This document shows, piece after piece, positions 8,176 to 16,509 of a stretch of 64,000 nt of DNA. Below the pieces are notes generated by a model. That model saw nothing but the letters and a program-made list of their open reading frames with translations. It did not search any database and was not told where the DNA came from. Numbering within the stretch: position 1 is the stretch's first letter; the number at the start of each line of letters is the position of its first letter. Made by a program: the position numbers and the translations under genes. Source of the stretch: Pseudomonas mandelii (GTDB taxonomy: Bacteria; Pseudomonadota; Gammaproteobacteria; Pseudomonadales; Pseudomonadaceae); NCBI RefSeq assembly GCF_006438925.1, contig NZ_RCZA01000012.1, positions 62,001 through 126,000 of the forward strand. The letters are read 5' to 3'.

Positions 8176-9076
8176 AAAATTCAGCCCCCACGCAGAGGAT
8201 CAGCAACCATAACCATACCCCGCGCTGGACCAATTGCCAGCCGCGGTCGATGGAGTCGGCGTCCGCCGGCACGCCTTCGCCTAGCTGCGGACGCTGATGC
8301 AGTTCACCGTGATAAATCGCCGCCCCGCCCAACTCGACACCGAGCGCACCGGCACCGGCCGCCATCACCGGACCGGCATTCGGGCTGTCCCAGGTCGGAG
8401 CTTGGGTACGCCAGCATTTCAGCGCCAGTCGGGTTTTTCCCAGCAGCGCGTAGGTCAATGCCACCAGGCGCGCAGGAATATAGTTGAGGACATCATCGAT
8501 CTTTGCCGCGGCCCAGCCGAAACGCTCGAAGCGTTCATTGCGGTAACCCCACATCGCATCCAGCGTGTTGCTCAAACGGTAGAGCACCACACCAGGCGCA
8601 CCGGCCACGGCAAACCAGAACAGCGCAGCGAATACCGCGTCGCTGCCATTCTCCAGGACAGATTCGGTCGCCGCGCGGGCGACTTCGGTTTTATCCAGTT
8701 CGCTGGTCTGGCGGCTGACCAGATAACTGACACGTTTGCGCGCCTCGTCCAAATCATCGCTGCGTAGCGCCTTGGCCACCGGCTCGACGTGTTCACCAAG
8801 GCTGCGCATGCCGAGGGCGCAATAGAGCACGAGAATCTCGACGATCCAGCCGACATAGGGCGCCCAGGAAAACGCCGTGGCCAACAGGGTCAGCGGCAAC
8901 ACCGCGATCACCCAGGCAGTGACGCCATGACTGCGCCAGCCGCGGCCACCGCCATTGAAACGTTGCTCGATGCGGTCGGCAAAACGGCCGAACGCCACCA
9001 GCGGATGCCAGCGTTTGGGTTCACCCAGCAGCGCATCCAGCGCAACCGCGGCGACACTCAACAACGCCACACTCAT
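8168..9076 (-). CDS. cbiB: Adenosylcobinamide-phosphate synthase
   Basis: CbiB (CobD in aerobic nomenclature) attaches the aminopropanol (phosphate) arm to adenosylcobyric acid in the inner membrane. The 302 residues have several hydrophobic segments and the family's N-terminal DALLGEPKRWHPLVAFG (residues 13-29) and VLENGSDAVFAALFWF near 160. I use the ATG at 9076, which overlaps the bluB stop (ATGA), rather than the in-frame start five codons earlier. Confidence 0.95.
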   Translation of the reverse strand: MSVALLSVAAVALDALLGEPKRWHPLVAFGRFADRIEQRFNGGGRGWRSHGVTAWVIAVLPLTLLATAFSWAPYVGWIVEILVLYCALGMRSLGEHVEPVAKALRSDDLDEARKRVSYLVSRQTSELDKTEVARAATESVLENGSDAVFAALFWFAVAGAPGVVLYRLSNTLDAMWGYRNERFERFGWAAAKIDDVLNYIPARLVALTYALLGKTRLALKCWRTQAPTWDSPNAGPVMAAGAGALGVELGGAAIYHGELHQRPQLGEGVPADADSIDRGWQLVQRGVWLWLLILCVGAEFYA

Positions 9077-9723
9077 TGACTCACTCCCCAATAATTTTCA
9101 TACAGCAACTCACTGAGCGGACGCGCCTGCGCCCAGCCTTCGAGTACCAGCATCGGCGCTGGATAGAATTCCTTGACCGGCCCCAGGCAAAGAACGGCCA
9201 AGGGCTTGGCTCCGGCCGGCAAACCCAACAGGTCCGCCAGGGCTTGCGGCTCGAACAGCGACACCCAGCCCATGCCCAATCCTTCAGCGCGGGAGGCCAG
9301 CCAGAGGTTCTGAATCGCGCAGGACAACGAGGCCATGTCCATTTCGGGCAAGGTGCGGCGGCCGAAGATATGACGCTCGCGATCGTCCATCAGCGCAGCG
9401 ACCAGCACCTCGGCGCAGTCGTTGATGCCTTCGACTTTCAGCTTCATGAATTCGTCGGTGCGCTCGCCGAGGGCTTCGGCGGTACGGATGCGTTCTTCTT
9501 CCACCAGTAACTGGATCTTGCCGCGCAGGGCTCGATCGCTGATGCGGATGAACCGCCAGGGCTGCATCAGGCCGACACTCGGTGCCTGATGCGCGGCTTC
9601 GAGCAGGCGCCGCAGTAACGCGGGCTCGACGGTGCCACCGCTGAAGTGACGCATGTCGCGGCGTTCGCCGATGGCTCGGTAGACCGCCGCGCGTTCAGCC
9701 TCGGAAAATGCGTTGTCGGTCAT
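9073..9723 (-). CDS. bluB: 5,6-dimethylbenzimidazole synthase
   Basis: BluB consumes FMNH2 and oxygen to make dimethylbenzimidazole, the lower ligand of B12. The 216 residues form a nitroreductase-fold flavoenzyme with RRDMRHFSGG near residue 21, APSVGLMQPWRFIRI near 47, and GLGMGWVSLFEP near 150. Its presence implies aerobic production of true cobalamin rather than pseudocobalamin. The ATG overlaps the cobB stop. The bases just upstream, including the likely ribosome site (GAAGAGG), belong to a REP sequence. Confidence 0.95.
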   Translation of the reverse strand: MTDNAFSEAERAAVYRAIGERRDMRHFSGGTVEPALLRRLLEAAHQAPSVGLMQPWRFIRISDRALRGKIQLLVEEERIRTAEALGERTDEFMKLKVEGINDCAEVLVAALMDDRERHIFGRRTLPEMDMASLSCAIQNLWLASRAEGLGMGWVSLFEPQALADLLGLPAGAKPLAVLCLGPVKEFYPAPMLVLEGWAQARPLSELLYENYWGVSQ

Positions 9724-11135
9724 GGCCTCTTCGCGAGCAAGCCCGCTCCCACAGTGGACCGCGTTTCTTCAGGCAAGCCACTTTCCAATGTGGGAGTGAC
9801 GGTGCGACGATTCGACCTGCTCGCGATGGCGTCCTTATGGTCAGGCACAAACAGCGCGGCAATCGCCGATGGGTTAGACGGGAAATAAAAGTGCACATAA
9901 GAGGCGGTCATCCGCCCCTCACGATATACCGCTTCCGCCCCACGCCCACCGTTCGGGCTCAGACCACGAGCGATGGGCTCAAGCTCGGTGCTGGTCAGGG
10001 AATGGTGATAGGTGTGCCCGCGCAATGGACCTTCCGGCAACTCGACCGCCTGCAACGCCAACGCGGCCAGGCGCTTTTGCATCACCGCATCACCCGCCAG
10101 CAAGCCGACCAGTTGAGCGCGAGTGCCCTCAACATCGGTCAACGAATCGAGCAAATACAGCATGCCGCCGCACTCGGCCAACAACGGCTTGCCCGCCGCA
10201 TGGTGAGCGCGGATGGCGGCCAGCATCGTGGTGTTCTGTGACAGCGCCACATGGTGCAATTCGGGATAACCACCGGGCAGATAAAGGCTGTCTGCCTCCG
10301 GCAATTGCGTGTCAAGGATCGGCGAGAAAAACGACAACTCGGCGCCCATGGCTCGCAGCAAATCCAGGCTGGCGCCGTAGGTGAAGGCAAACGCTTCGTC
10401 ACGGGCCACGGCAATTCGAACGCCGGCCAACAGAGGCTCGACATCAATCACATCAGGCGCGGCGAATTCCACCGCCGGTGGCAGCGCGACCTCGCAACTG
10501 CTGGCCAGCGCATCGGCCGCTGCATCGAGGCGCAGGTCGAGATCGTTCAACTCACTGGCCTGAACCAACCCGAGATGCCGACTCGGCAATTCGATCCCGG
10601 TCTCCCGGGACAAGGCGCCGTACCAGCGCAAGCCTTCAGTCAGGCTGCCTTCGAGCAATTGCGCGTGACGCAGGGTGCCGACGCGGTTGGCCAGCACACC
10701 GGCAAACGGCAAGTCCGGCTGATAACGCGCCAGCCCCAGGGCCAGCGCACCAAAGGTCTGGGCCATGGCAGTGCCGTCGATCACACCGAGCACCGGCACG
10801 CCGAAGTGCCGCGCCAGATCAGCGCTGGACGGCGTACCGTCGAACAGTCCCATGACGCCTTCGATGAGGATCAGATCGGCTTCGCCGGCGGCCTCCCACA
10901 ACAGTCGACGACTTTCCTGCTCGCCGACCATCCACATGTCCAGTTGATACACCGGCGCACCGCTGGCGCGCTCGAGAATCATCGGGTCGAGAAAGTCCGG
11001 GCCGCATTTGAACACGCGCACGTTGCGCCCCTGATTGCGATGCAAACGGGCCAGTGCGGCGGTGACGGTGGTCTTGCCCTGACCGGAGGCCGGCGCGGCA
11101 ATCAACACCGCCGGGCAATGACGTGGCTGACTCAC
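9720..11135 (-). CDS. cobB: Cobyrinate a,c-diamide synthase, C-terminus extended by a REPIN
   Basis: CobB amidates the a and c carboxylates of (hydrogeno)cobyrinic acid. The 471 residues contain an N-terminal ATP-binding domain (PASGQGKTTVTAAL, residues 14-27) and a glutamine amidotransferase domain with the nucleophile in PLLAECGGMLYLLDSL near 330 and the terminal ASYVHFYFPSNP motif near 420. The start is GTG, overlapping the cobO stop. About 35 residues after the normal end (from ASRSNRR to AGLLAKRP) are encoded by two inverted REP sequences, so the natural stop appears lost to a REPIN insertion. Confidence 0.95.
   Translation of the reverse strand: MSQPRHCPAVLIAAPASGQGKTTVTAALARLHRNQGRNVRVFKCGPDFLDPMILERASGAPVYQLDMWMVGEQESRRLLWEAAGEADLILIEGVMGLFDGTPSSADLARHFGVPVLGVIDGTAMAQTFGALALGLARYQPDLPFAGVLANRVGTLRHAQLLEGSLTEGLRWYGALSRETGIELPSRHLGLVQASELNDLDLRLDAAADALASSCEVALPPAVEFAAPDVIDVEPLLAGVRIAVARDEAFAFTYGASLDLLRAMGAELSFFSPILDTQLPEADSLYLPGGYPELHHVALSQNTTMLAAIRAHHAAGKPLLAECGGMLYLLDSLTDVEGTRAQLVGLLAGDAVMQKRLAALALQAVELPEGPLRGHTYHHSLTSTELEPIARGLSPNGGRGAEAVYREGRMTASYVHFYFPSNPSAIAALFVPDHKDAIASRSNRRTVTPTLESGLPEETRSTVGAGLLAKRP
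9722..9830. repeat. REPIN within the cobB 3' end
   Basis: One REP (TCGCGAGCAAGCCCGCTCCCAC) and a diverged inverted partner (TGTGGGAGTGACG to CTGCTCGCGATGGCG) lie inside the cobB reading frame and touch the bluB start codon. Confidence 0.8.
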
Positions 11136-11743
11136 AATTCGACGCCTTTTTGCGCTTTGATCCCGGCCTGGAACGCGTGCTTGATCACGCCCATTTCGGT
11201 GACGGTGTCGGCCAGTTCGATCATCTCCGGCTTGGCGCCGCGACCGGTCACCACCACGTGCTGCATCGGCGGACGGGCCTGCAAGTCGCTGAGCACTTGA
11301 TCGAGATCCAGATAACCGTGCTTGAGCGCGATGTTCAATTCATCCAGTACCACCAGCCCGATCGACGGATCACGCAGCAATTCGCGGGACACCGCCCACG
11401 CGGCTTCGGCGGCGGCGATGTCACGCTGGCGATCCTGGGTTTCCCAGGTGAAGCCCTCGCCCATCACATGAAAACGCACCTGCTCCGGGAAGCGCCGGAA
11501 GAACAGTTCTTCGCCGGTGCTGCTGCGCCCTTTAATGAACTGCACCACGCCACACTGCATGCCGTGGCCCATGGACCGGGCGAGCATGCCGAAGGCCGAG
11601 CTGCTTTTGCCTTTGCCGTTACCGGTCAGCACCAGCAGCAGGCCACATTCATTCGGGGAATTGGCGATGCGTTCGTCGATCACGGCTTTTTTGCGCAGCA
11701 TGCGCGCCAGATGACGTTCGTCACGATCGGGGGTATCAGTCAT
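11132..11743 (-). CDS. cobO: Cob(I)yrinic acid a,c-diamide adenosyltransferase
   Basis: CobO transfers the adenosyl group of ATP to Co(I) of the corrinoid. The 203-residue protein has the P-loop-like TGNGKGKSSSAFG at about residues 40-52 and VVLDELNIALKHGYLD near 130, as in the CobO/BtuR/CobA family. The start at 11743 (MTDTPDRDERH) follows a GGAGAGCTCC sequence; a longer frame would run into the riboswitch. It is the first gene of the operon, directly after the B12 riboswitch. Confidence 0.96.
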   Translation of the reverse strand: MTDTPDRDERHLARMLRKKAVIDERIANSPNECGLLLVLTGNGKGKSSSAFGMLARSMGHGMQCGVVQFIKGRSSTGEELFFRRFPEQVRFHVMGEGFTWETQDRQRDIAAAEAAWAVSRELLRDPSIGLVVLDELNIALKHGYLDLDQVLSDLQARPPMQHVVVTGRGAKPEMIELADTVTEMGVIKHAFQAGIKAQKGVEL

Positions 11744-11837
11744 GGGGGAGCTCTCCGTTGAGGCTGGATAACGGCGGGCAGGCACAAGAATAGACGGCAA
11801 GAAGCCTGGCATCGCCCACCGTGATGCCGCTGGATGG

Positions 11838-12061
11838 ATCAGGCCGGTCTCCGGGCTCATGAGCGGCGATTTGCCTGACTGCGCGCCTTCCCATGTCGAC
11901 AGTCGACACAGTGGCTCAAGGCGCAGCCTTCACTCATATACCGTTGCGGGGGCAGCGCCGGGATCATGGCTCTTCGTCACTTGAAGAGAATCACTCACCG
12001 GCTTCCCTGTTTCACTCTGTCGACCAAGGTCACAGAGCACCTGAAACAAGCCGCGAAGGTT
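11838..12061 (-). promoter_or_regulatory. Cobalamin (B12) riboswitch controlling the cob operon
   Basis: Read on the minus strand, the leader has the ordered conserved blocks of the class: AAGCCGGTGAGTGATTC, then GCTGCCCCCGCAACGGT, then the B12 box AGCCCGGAGACCGGCC (11842-11857), with paired arms between them. The B12 box ends about 95 bases upstream of the cobO start. Adenosylcobalamin binding is expected to shut off the operon. There is no obvious T-rich terminator after the box, so control may be at translation of cobO, but I cannot settle that by eye. Confidence 0.95.
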
Positions 12062-12194
12062 AGAGGGTTGGGGATGGAGCGTCAATTGAAGACGGGCAGC
12101 CTGCGAGCGAATAACTGCCGTCGATCAATTATCTGACGCCAATCTTGTGCCACACTCCCAGCAGTGATATCAAAGAGCCACAACCTCACAACAC

Positions 12195-12202
12195 AATAAC
12201 AA
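12195..12202 (+). promoter_or_regulatory. Putative Crc/Hfq A-rich target motif
   Basis: AATAACAA fits the AAnAAnAA pattern bound by Hfq with Crc in pseudomonads, and it directly abuts the ribosome site AAGGGTGAG of the gene at 12214. Position and sequence fit catabolite repression of its translation. Confidence 0.45.
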
Positions 12203-12213
12203 GGGTGAGCCAC

Positions 12214-12798
12214 ATGCAAGGCATGATCATCAGCAATCCGAAGCTGGAATTCCTGCGCCCGGTGCTGGAACGCTGGTTTGACTGTATCGACCGCTACAAC
12301 GCCGTGCGCGGCGATAACGACACGCCTTACTGGTTCGACGAAAAAGCCAACCTTAGCCTGCTGTCCGCCGCGGCCTGGATGGCGGAAATGGTCACACTGC
12401 AACAAACGCCGACCCGTAAACAGGTCGAAGAAGGCGAACGCAATGGCCGCGCCGATCTGTTTATCGCGACCAGCGAAGAACGCGCTTACCTTCAGGCGAC
12501 CCAGCGCTGGCCACGCGTCAACAGCCTGAACCTGACTCAAGCATTGCAGGACATCACCAGCGATGCCAAACGCATCAGCTACGCCAGCGACCTGAAACTC
12601 GGCTGCCTGTTCGTTGCGCCGCAAAAAGCCCAGCAAAGCGCCACCCCGGAAGAACTCCAGGACATGGTCGACGACCTGCAAAAAGAACATAGCTGCGCGG
12701 TGGCCTGGTACTTCCCCTATCCCTATCGCAAGTTGCGCAACGAAGCCGGCAACTATCACCCCGGCATTGCCGTGCTGTTCAAGGAAGCCCGCGGCTGA
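12214..12798 (+). CDS. Protein of unknown function
   Basis: I do not recognise this 194-residue protein. It is soluble-looking, without signal peptide or membrane segment, and rich in aromatic and charged residues (for example YWFDEKANLSLL near residue 40 and VAWYFPYPYRKLR near 165). The start at 12214 is chosen from AAGGGTGAG seven bases upstream; ATG at 12226 is possible. A Crc/Hfq-like motif touches the ribosome site. It is divergent from the B12 riboswitch operon, in the place where I would have expected a TonB-type B12 receptor, but it shows no receptor features. Repeated acidic and basic patches suggest a cytoplasmic binding or regulatory role; this is a guess. Confidence 0.85.
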   Translation: MQGMIISNPKLEFLRPVLERWFDCIDRYNAVRGDNDTPYWFDEKANLSLLSAAAWMAEMVTLQQTPTRKQVEEGERNGRADLFIATSEERAYLQATQRWPRVNSLNLTQALQDITSDAKRISYASDLKLGCLFVAPQKAQQSATPEELQDMVDDLQKEHSCAVAWYFPYPYRKLRNEAGNYHPGIAVLFKEARG

Positions 12799-12866
12799 GC
12801 GGTTGAACCATCGCGCACCTGCGCTTCTCTATTGATTAGGTCAATGCATTCATAGGGAAGATCAGC

Positions 12867-14180
12867 ATGCGCAAGCCCCCGCTCGCTCTCGTCATCGTGC
12901 TCGCCGGAGGGCTTTCCGCCTGTGGTGAAACCTCCAGGCTGCAAGTCTCCGACGGCACCGGCCCGTCACCCAAGCTGCCAGAACCGAACAAAACCCTGAT
13001 CCCGACGGTGAACATCGCCCCGGCAATTGGCTGGCCGGACGGCGCGAAGCCTATCGCCGCGACAGGGACTCAGGTGGCGGCTTTTGCCGAAGGCCTGGAT
13101 CACCCGCGCTGGCTTTACGTGTTGCCCAACGGCGACGTGCTGGTCGCCGAAACCAATGCCCCCCCCAAACCCGATGACGGCAAAGGCATTCGTGGTTGGG
13201 TCATGGGCAAAGTCATGGGCCGTGCTGGCGCCAGCGTACCGAGCCCGAACCGCATCACGCTGCTGCGGGACAAGGACCACGACGGCATCGCCGAAACCCG
13301 CACGGTGTTCCTGGAAAACCTCAACTCGCCCTTCGGCATGACTCTGGTCGGCAATGACCTGTACGTCGCCGACACGGACCGGTTGCTGCGCTTCCACTAT
13401 GAAAACGGCGAGACGACGATCAAATCGCAGCCGATGAAGGTGATCGACCTGCCGGGCGGTACGCTGAATCATCACTGGACCAAAAACGTCATCGCCAGCA
13501 AGGACGGTAGCAAGCTGTACGTCACGGTGGGCTCCAACAGCAACGTGGCCGAAAACGGCATGGACAAGGAAGAAGGTCGCGCGGCGATCTGGGAAGTGGA
13601 TCGTGCCACCGGCAATCATCGAATCTTCGCCTCGGGGATTCGTAATCCAAACGGGCTGGCCTGGGAACCTCGGAGCGGCGCACTGTGGACAGCGGTCAAC
13701 GAGCGTGACGAAATCGGCAGCGATCTTGTGCCGGATTACATCACTTCAGTGAAGGACGGCGGGTTCTACGGCTGGCCTTACAGTTATTACGGTCAGCACG
13801 TCGACATCCGCGTCGAGCCGCAAAACCCCGACCTGGTGGCCAAGGCCATCGCGCCGGACTACGCGGTCGGCCCGCATACCGCCTCGTTGGGCCTGACATT
13901 CGCTGAAGGCAACAGACTGTCGGCGCAATTCAAGGAAGGGGCATTCATCGGCCAGCATGGCTCATGGAACCGTAAACCGCACAGTGGCTACAAAGTGATT
14001 TTCGTACCGTTCAGCGCAGGGAAACCGATCGGGCAGCCGGTGGATGTGCTCACCGGTTTCCTCAATGACGAGGAAAAAGCCATGGGCCGGCCGGTGGGCG
14101 TGGTGATTGATCAGCAGGGTGATTTGTTGGTGGCCGATGACGTGGGCAACAAGGTGTGGCGTGTGTCGGCAGCCAAGTAA
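12867..14180 (+). CDS. PQQ-type sorbosone/glucose dehydrogenase-like lipoprotein
   Basis: This 437-residue protein has a lipoprotein signal (VIVLAGGLSAC, Cys at about residue 19) and a six-bladed propeller of the soluble aldose/L-sorbosone dehydrogenase family. Typical segments are FAEGLDHPRWLYVLPNGDVLVAETN near residues 73-97, HHWTKNVIASKDGSKLYVTVGS near 200, and ASGIRNPNGLAWEP near 255. It probably oxidises sugar aldehydes in the periplasm with bound PQQ and calcium, but the true substrate is unknown. GGGAAG lies eight bases before the ATG. It seems to be a single-gene unit, followed by an inverted repeat. Confidence 0.88.
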   Translation: MRKPPLALVIVLAGGLSACGETSRLQVSDGTGPSPKLPEPNKTLIPTVNIAPAIGWPDGAKPIAATGTQVAAFAEGLDHPRWLYVLPNGDVLVAETNAPPKPDDGKGIRGWVMGKVMGRAGASVPSPNRITLLRDKDHDGIAETRTVFLENLNSPFGMTLVGNDLYVADTDRLLRFHYENGETTIKSQPMKVIDLPGGTLNHHWTKNVIASKDGSKLYVTVGSNSNVAENGMDKEEGRAAIWEVDRATGNHRIFASGIRNPNGLAWEPRSGALWTAVNERDEIGSDLVPDYITSVKDGGFYGWPYSYYGQHVDIRVEPQNPDLVAKAIAPDYAVGPHTASLGLTFAEGNRLSAQFKEGAFIGQHGSWNRKPHSGYKVIFVPFSAGKPIGQPVDVLTGFLNDEEKAMGRPVGVVIDQQGDLLVADDVGNKVWRVSAAK

Positions 14181-14188
14181 AAGTCAAA

Positions 14189-14260
14189 AGATCGCAGCCT
14201 GCGGCAGCTCCTACAGGGTGTACACCATCCACTGTAGGAGCTGCCGCAGGCTGCGATCTT
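14189..14260. repeat. Inverted repeat, GATCGCAGCCTGCGGCAGCTCCTACA family
   Basis: Two arms of about 27 bases face each other across an 18-base loop between two convergent genes. The same family recurs at 35750-35815 and 63520-63600. The fold could also end transcription from both sides. Confidence 0.85.
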
Positions 14261-14273
14261 TTTCAATAGGCGC

Positions 14274-14927
14274 CTACTTTTTGCGGCACAGAGTTAACCC
14301 ATCGCCTAACGGCAACAACGACAGATCCACACGCGAGTCATCCTTCAAGGCACGATTGAGCGCCTGGATGGCTCGGGTGTCTTCGCTCTGGGGATTGTCC
14401 TCAAGCACCCGGCCACTCCACAGCGTGTTATCAAACACCGCCAGACCGCCGACGCGCAGCAGACGTAATGCGTGCTCCAGATAGCGTGGGTAGTTGGCTT
14501 TGTCGGCATCGATGAAGATCAGGTCGAATGACGCTTGCTGATCCAGCTGAGCGAGGGTTTCCAGCGCGGGCGCCAAACGCATATCGATCCGCTCGGCAAG
14601 CCCCGCTTCCTGCCAGTAACGGCGCGCAATGGCATTGTAGTCACCGGGAATGTCACAGCAGATCAGCGAACCGTCATCCGCCAACGCAGCCGCCATGCAC
14701 AAGGCGCTGTAACCGGTGAAGGTGCCCACTTCCAGCAGACGCTTGGCGCCGGTGAGTTTCACCAATAGCGCGAGGAATTGCCCCTGCTCCGGCGCCACCT
14801 GCCAGCGAGCCATGGGCAGCGCCTGGGTTTCATCACGCAAACGCTTGAGCAACGGCGTTTCGCGCAGGGAAACGTCGAGCAGGTATTGATACAGGGAATC
14901 GTCGAGATTGAGTGTGCGAGCGGTCAT
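14274..14927 (-). CDS. Class I SAM-dependent O-methyltransferase
   Basis: This 217-residue enzyme belongs to the catechol/caffeoyl-CoA O-methyltransferase family. SAM-binding motif I is LLEVGTFTGYSALCMA near residue 62, the metal-binding Asp segment is FDLIFIDADKANYPRYLEHAL near 135, and DNTLWSGRV near 165 continues the metal site. AGAGG lies five bases before the ATG at 14927; an upstream in-frame start exists at 14942 but has poorer context. The acceptor molecule is not predictable. It lies just downstream of an NlpC/P60 gene on the same strand with a 15-base gap and may be cotranscribed. Confidence 0.92.
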   Translation of the reverse strand: MTARTLNLDDSLYQYLLDVSLRETPLLKRLRDETQALPMARWQVAPEQGQFLALLVKLTGAKRLLEVGTFTGYSALCMAAALADDGSLICCDIPGDYNAIARRYWQEAGLAERIDMRLAPALETLAQLDQQASFDLIFIDADKANYPRYLEHALRLLRVGGLAVFDNTLWSGRVLEDNPQSEDTRAIQALNRALKDDSRVDLSLLPLGDGLTLCRKK

Positions 14928-14942
14928 GACAACCTCTGCCAT

Positions 14943-15479
14943 TTAGGGATTGCGTGCCAAGTGCTCAGGTTGCAAGACGCGCTTGGCGCTCAGATAGGCT
15001 TTCTGCCAGTAAGCTTTGGACAAGCTGTCGAGCTTCACCGTGCCGCCGGTGGCCGGTGCATGGACGAAGCGACCTTCGCCGACGTAGATCCCGGCGTGAC
15101 TGACCTGTGAACCGCCATTGGTGGCGAAGAAGATCAGGTCACCGGTTTGCAAACCTTCTTTGCCCACGCTGGCCGCCTGCATGCTGATCATCTCGCGCGT
15201 GGTGCGCGGCAGAGAAATGCCGGCGACATCACGGTAGACATAACCGATCAGTCCGCTGCAATCGAAACCCGAATCCGGCGTGTTGCCACCCCAACGATAC
15301 GGCGTGCCCACCAGGCCGAGCGCGCGGAACAATACGTCTTCTGCCTCAGGGGAGAATGCTTGGGAGGAACCGAAAACAATGGGCGCGCGAACCACCGGTG
15401 CAGGTGGCGGTGTACGGCTGGCGCAGGCGCTGAGCAGCGCTGCGAAGAACATGATTGCGAGGCGGGCCGACGTCGACAT
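14943..15479 (-). CDS. NlpC/P60 family lipoprotein, peptidoglycan endopeptidase
   Basis: This 178-residue lipoprotein (lipobox LLSAC, Cys near residue 19) has a C40 peptidase domain. The catalytic Cys lies in DSGFDCSGLIGYVYR near residue 73, the His in SQVSHAGIYVGEGRFVHAP near 126-136. Such enzymes cut D-Glu/DAP cross-bridge peptides in peptidoglycan. It is the downstream member of a tandem pair with the gene at 15645-16295, about 40% alike by eye, so the two look like an old duplication. A terminator lies between them, so each is probably expressed separately. Confidence 0.93.
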   Translation of the reverse strand: MSTSARLAIMFFAALLSACASRTPPPAPVVRAPIVFGSSQAFSPEAEDVLFRALGLVGTPYRWGGNTPDSGFDCSGLIGYVYRDVAGISLPRTTREMISMQAASVGKEGLQTGDLIFFATNGGSQVSHAGIYVGEGRFVHAPATGGTVKLDSLSKAYWQKAYLSAKRVLQPEHLARNP

Positions 15480-15533
15480 ATGCAGAGCATCCTGATCTGG
15501 CTGCGGCTTTTTCTGCAGGGGGCGCAGAAAAGA

Positions 15534-15562
15534 AAACCGCCTGCGCAGGACGCAGGCGGTTT
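15534..15562 (-). terminator. Intrinsic terminator between the two NlpC/P60 genes
   Basis: A 12-base stem (AAACCGCCTGCG with CGCAGGCGGTTT) is followed on the minus strand by a TCTTTTCT stretch. It ends the upstream NlpC/P60 transcript. Confidence 0.85.
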
Positions 15563-15644
15563 GCCATCAATAATAGATCAGGATTCTAGCTGCTACGTGG
15601 CAAACTTCAAGTAAGACTTTAAGTTCACCTTACAAATAGTCCGC

Positions 15645-16295
15645 TTACTTGCGCGCGGTGACGATCGCCGGGGTCGCAGTCGGTGCCATCGCCAGTGCGC
15701 GCTTGGCTTCGATGAAGGTCTTGCTCCAGTAGCTGTCGCCCAGATTATCGATCCGGACACCACCGCTTTTGCGGCTACTGGAATGGATGAACTGGTTGTC
15801 ACCCAGGTAGATCCCGGCGTGACTGACGCGGCCGCGACGGCCATTGGTGGCGAAAAACAGCAAGTCGCCCGGCTCCAGTTTGCTGCGAGAAACCAGCGGA
15901 GCGTCGACGTTGATCATTTCGCGGGTGGAGCGTGGCAGGTTCAGGCCGGCTTCTTCACGAAACAGGTAACCGATGAAGCCGCTGCAATCAAAGCCAGCTT
16001 CGGAGGTGCCGCCGAAACGGTAACGGGTACCGATCAGGGACATGCCGCGTTCGAGGATGCTGTCTGCCAGAACCGGAAGCTGGTACGACTTGCCGCCGGC
16101 GAAGTCTGCCAGTTCTTTTTCGGTGGCCGCTTCTTCCTGTTCAAAAGCTTGCTGATAAAGAACGGAAGATTGGGCGGTAGCGGAATTTTTAAACTGCTGT
16201 TGTTGCTCTTGCTGGGACACTGGAGAGTGAGCAGCGCAACCGAACAACAGGGTGACGAGTGCGAGGGGCACGAGGGGTGCAAAGCGATTTAGCAT
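15645..16295 (-). CDS. NlpC/P60 family lipoprotein, peptidoglycan endopeptidase
   Basis: This 216-residue lipoprotein has the lipobox LLFGC (Cys near residue 20) and then a Gln/Glu-rich stretch including QQEQQQQ, which probably spans the periplasm as a linker. The C40 domain holds the catalytic Cys in EAGFDCSGFIGYLFREEAG near residue 110 and the His in GRVSHAGIYLGDNQFIHSS near 163. The start at 16295 gives a normal signal peptide, while the longer frame adds 24 residues ahead of it. Resembles MepS/Spr-type endopeptidases needed for wall growth. Confidence 0.92.
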   Translation of the reverse strand: MLNRFAPLVPLALVTLLFGCAAHSPVSQQEQQQQFKNSATAQSSVLYQQAFEQEEAATEKELADFAGGKSYQLPVLADSILERGMSLIGTRYRFGGTSEAGFDCSGFIGYLFREEAGLNLPRSTREMINVDAPLVSRSKLEPGDLLFFATNGRRGRVSHAGIYLGDNQFIHSSSRKSGGVRIDNLGDSYWSKTFIEAKRALAMAPTATPAIVTARK

Positions 16296-16509
16296 GGGCA
16301 CGACCGTGGCTGATAGTTCTAAAGAAGCCGAGACTATGCCTACTATCAACCTCATTTGCAAATTCAATCGATCTTTATGTGACTTCTTGGTTTCGCGTTT
16401 ACATCTAAGCGCTTAAGCCCGTTTTAGACGTTCGCGCAGCCTGCAACCCTGTAGGAAAGCGGATTTCTTGACGCCTGAAATATACCGAAACCCGCCACAG
16501 GCCTCGGCT

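Noticed and set aside
9646..9888. An open frame across the cobB-bluB junction
   Set aside because: It reads REPIN sequence; the overlap of cobB and bluB explains the region.
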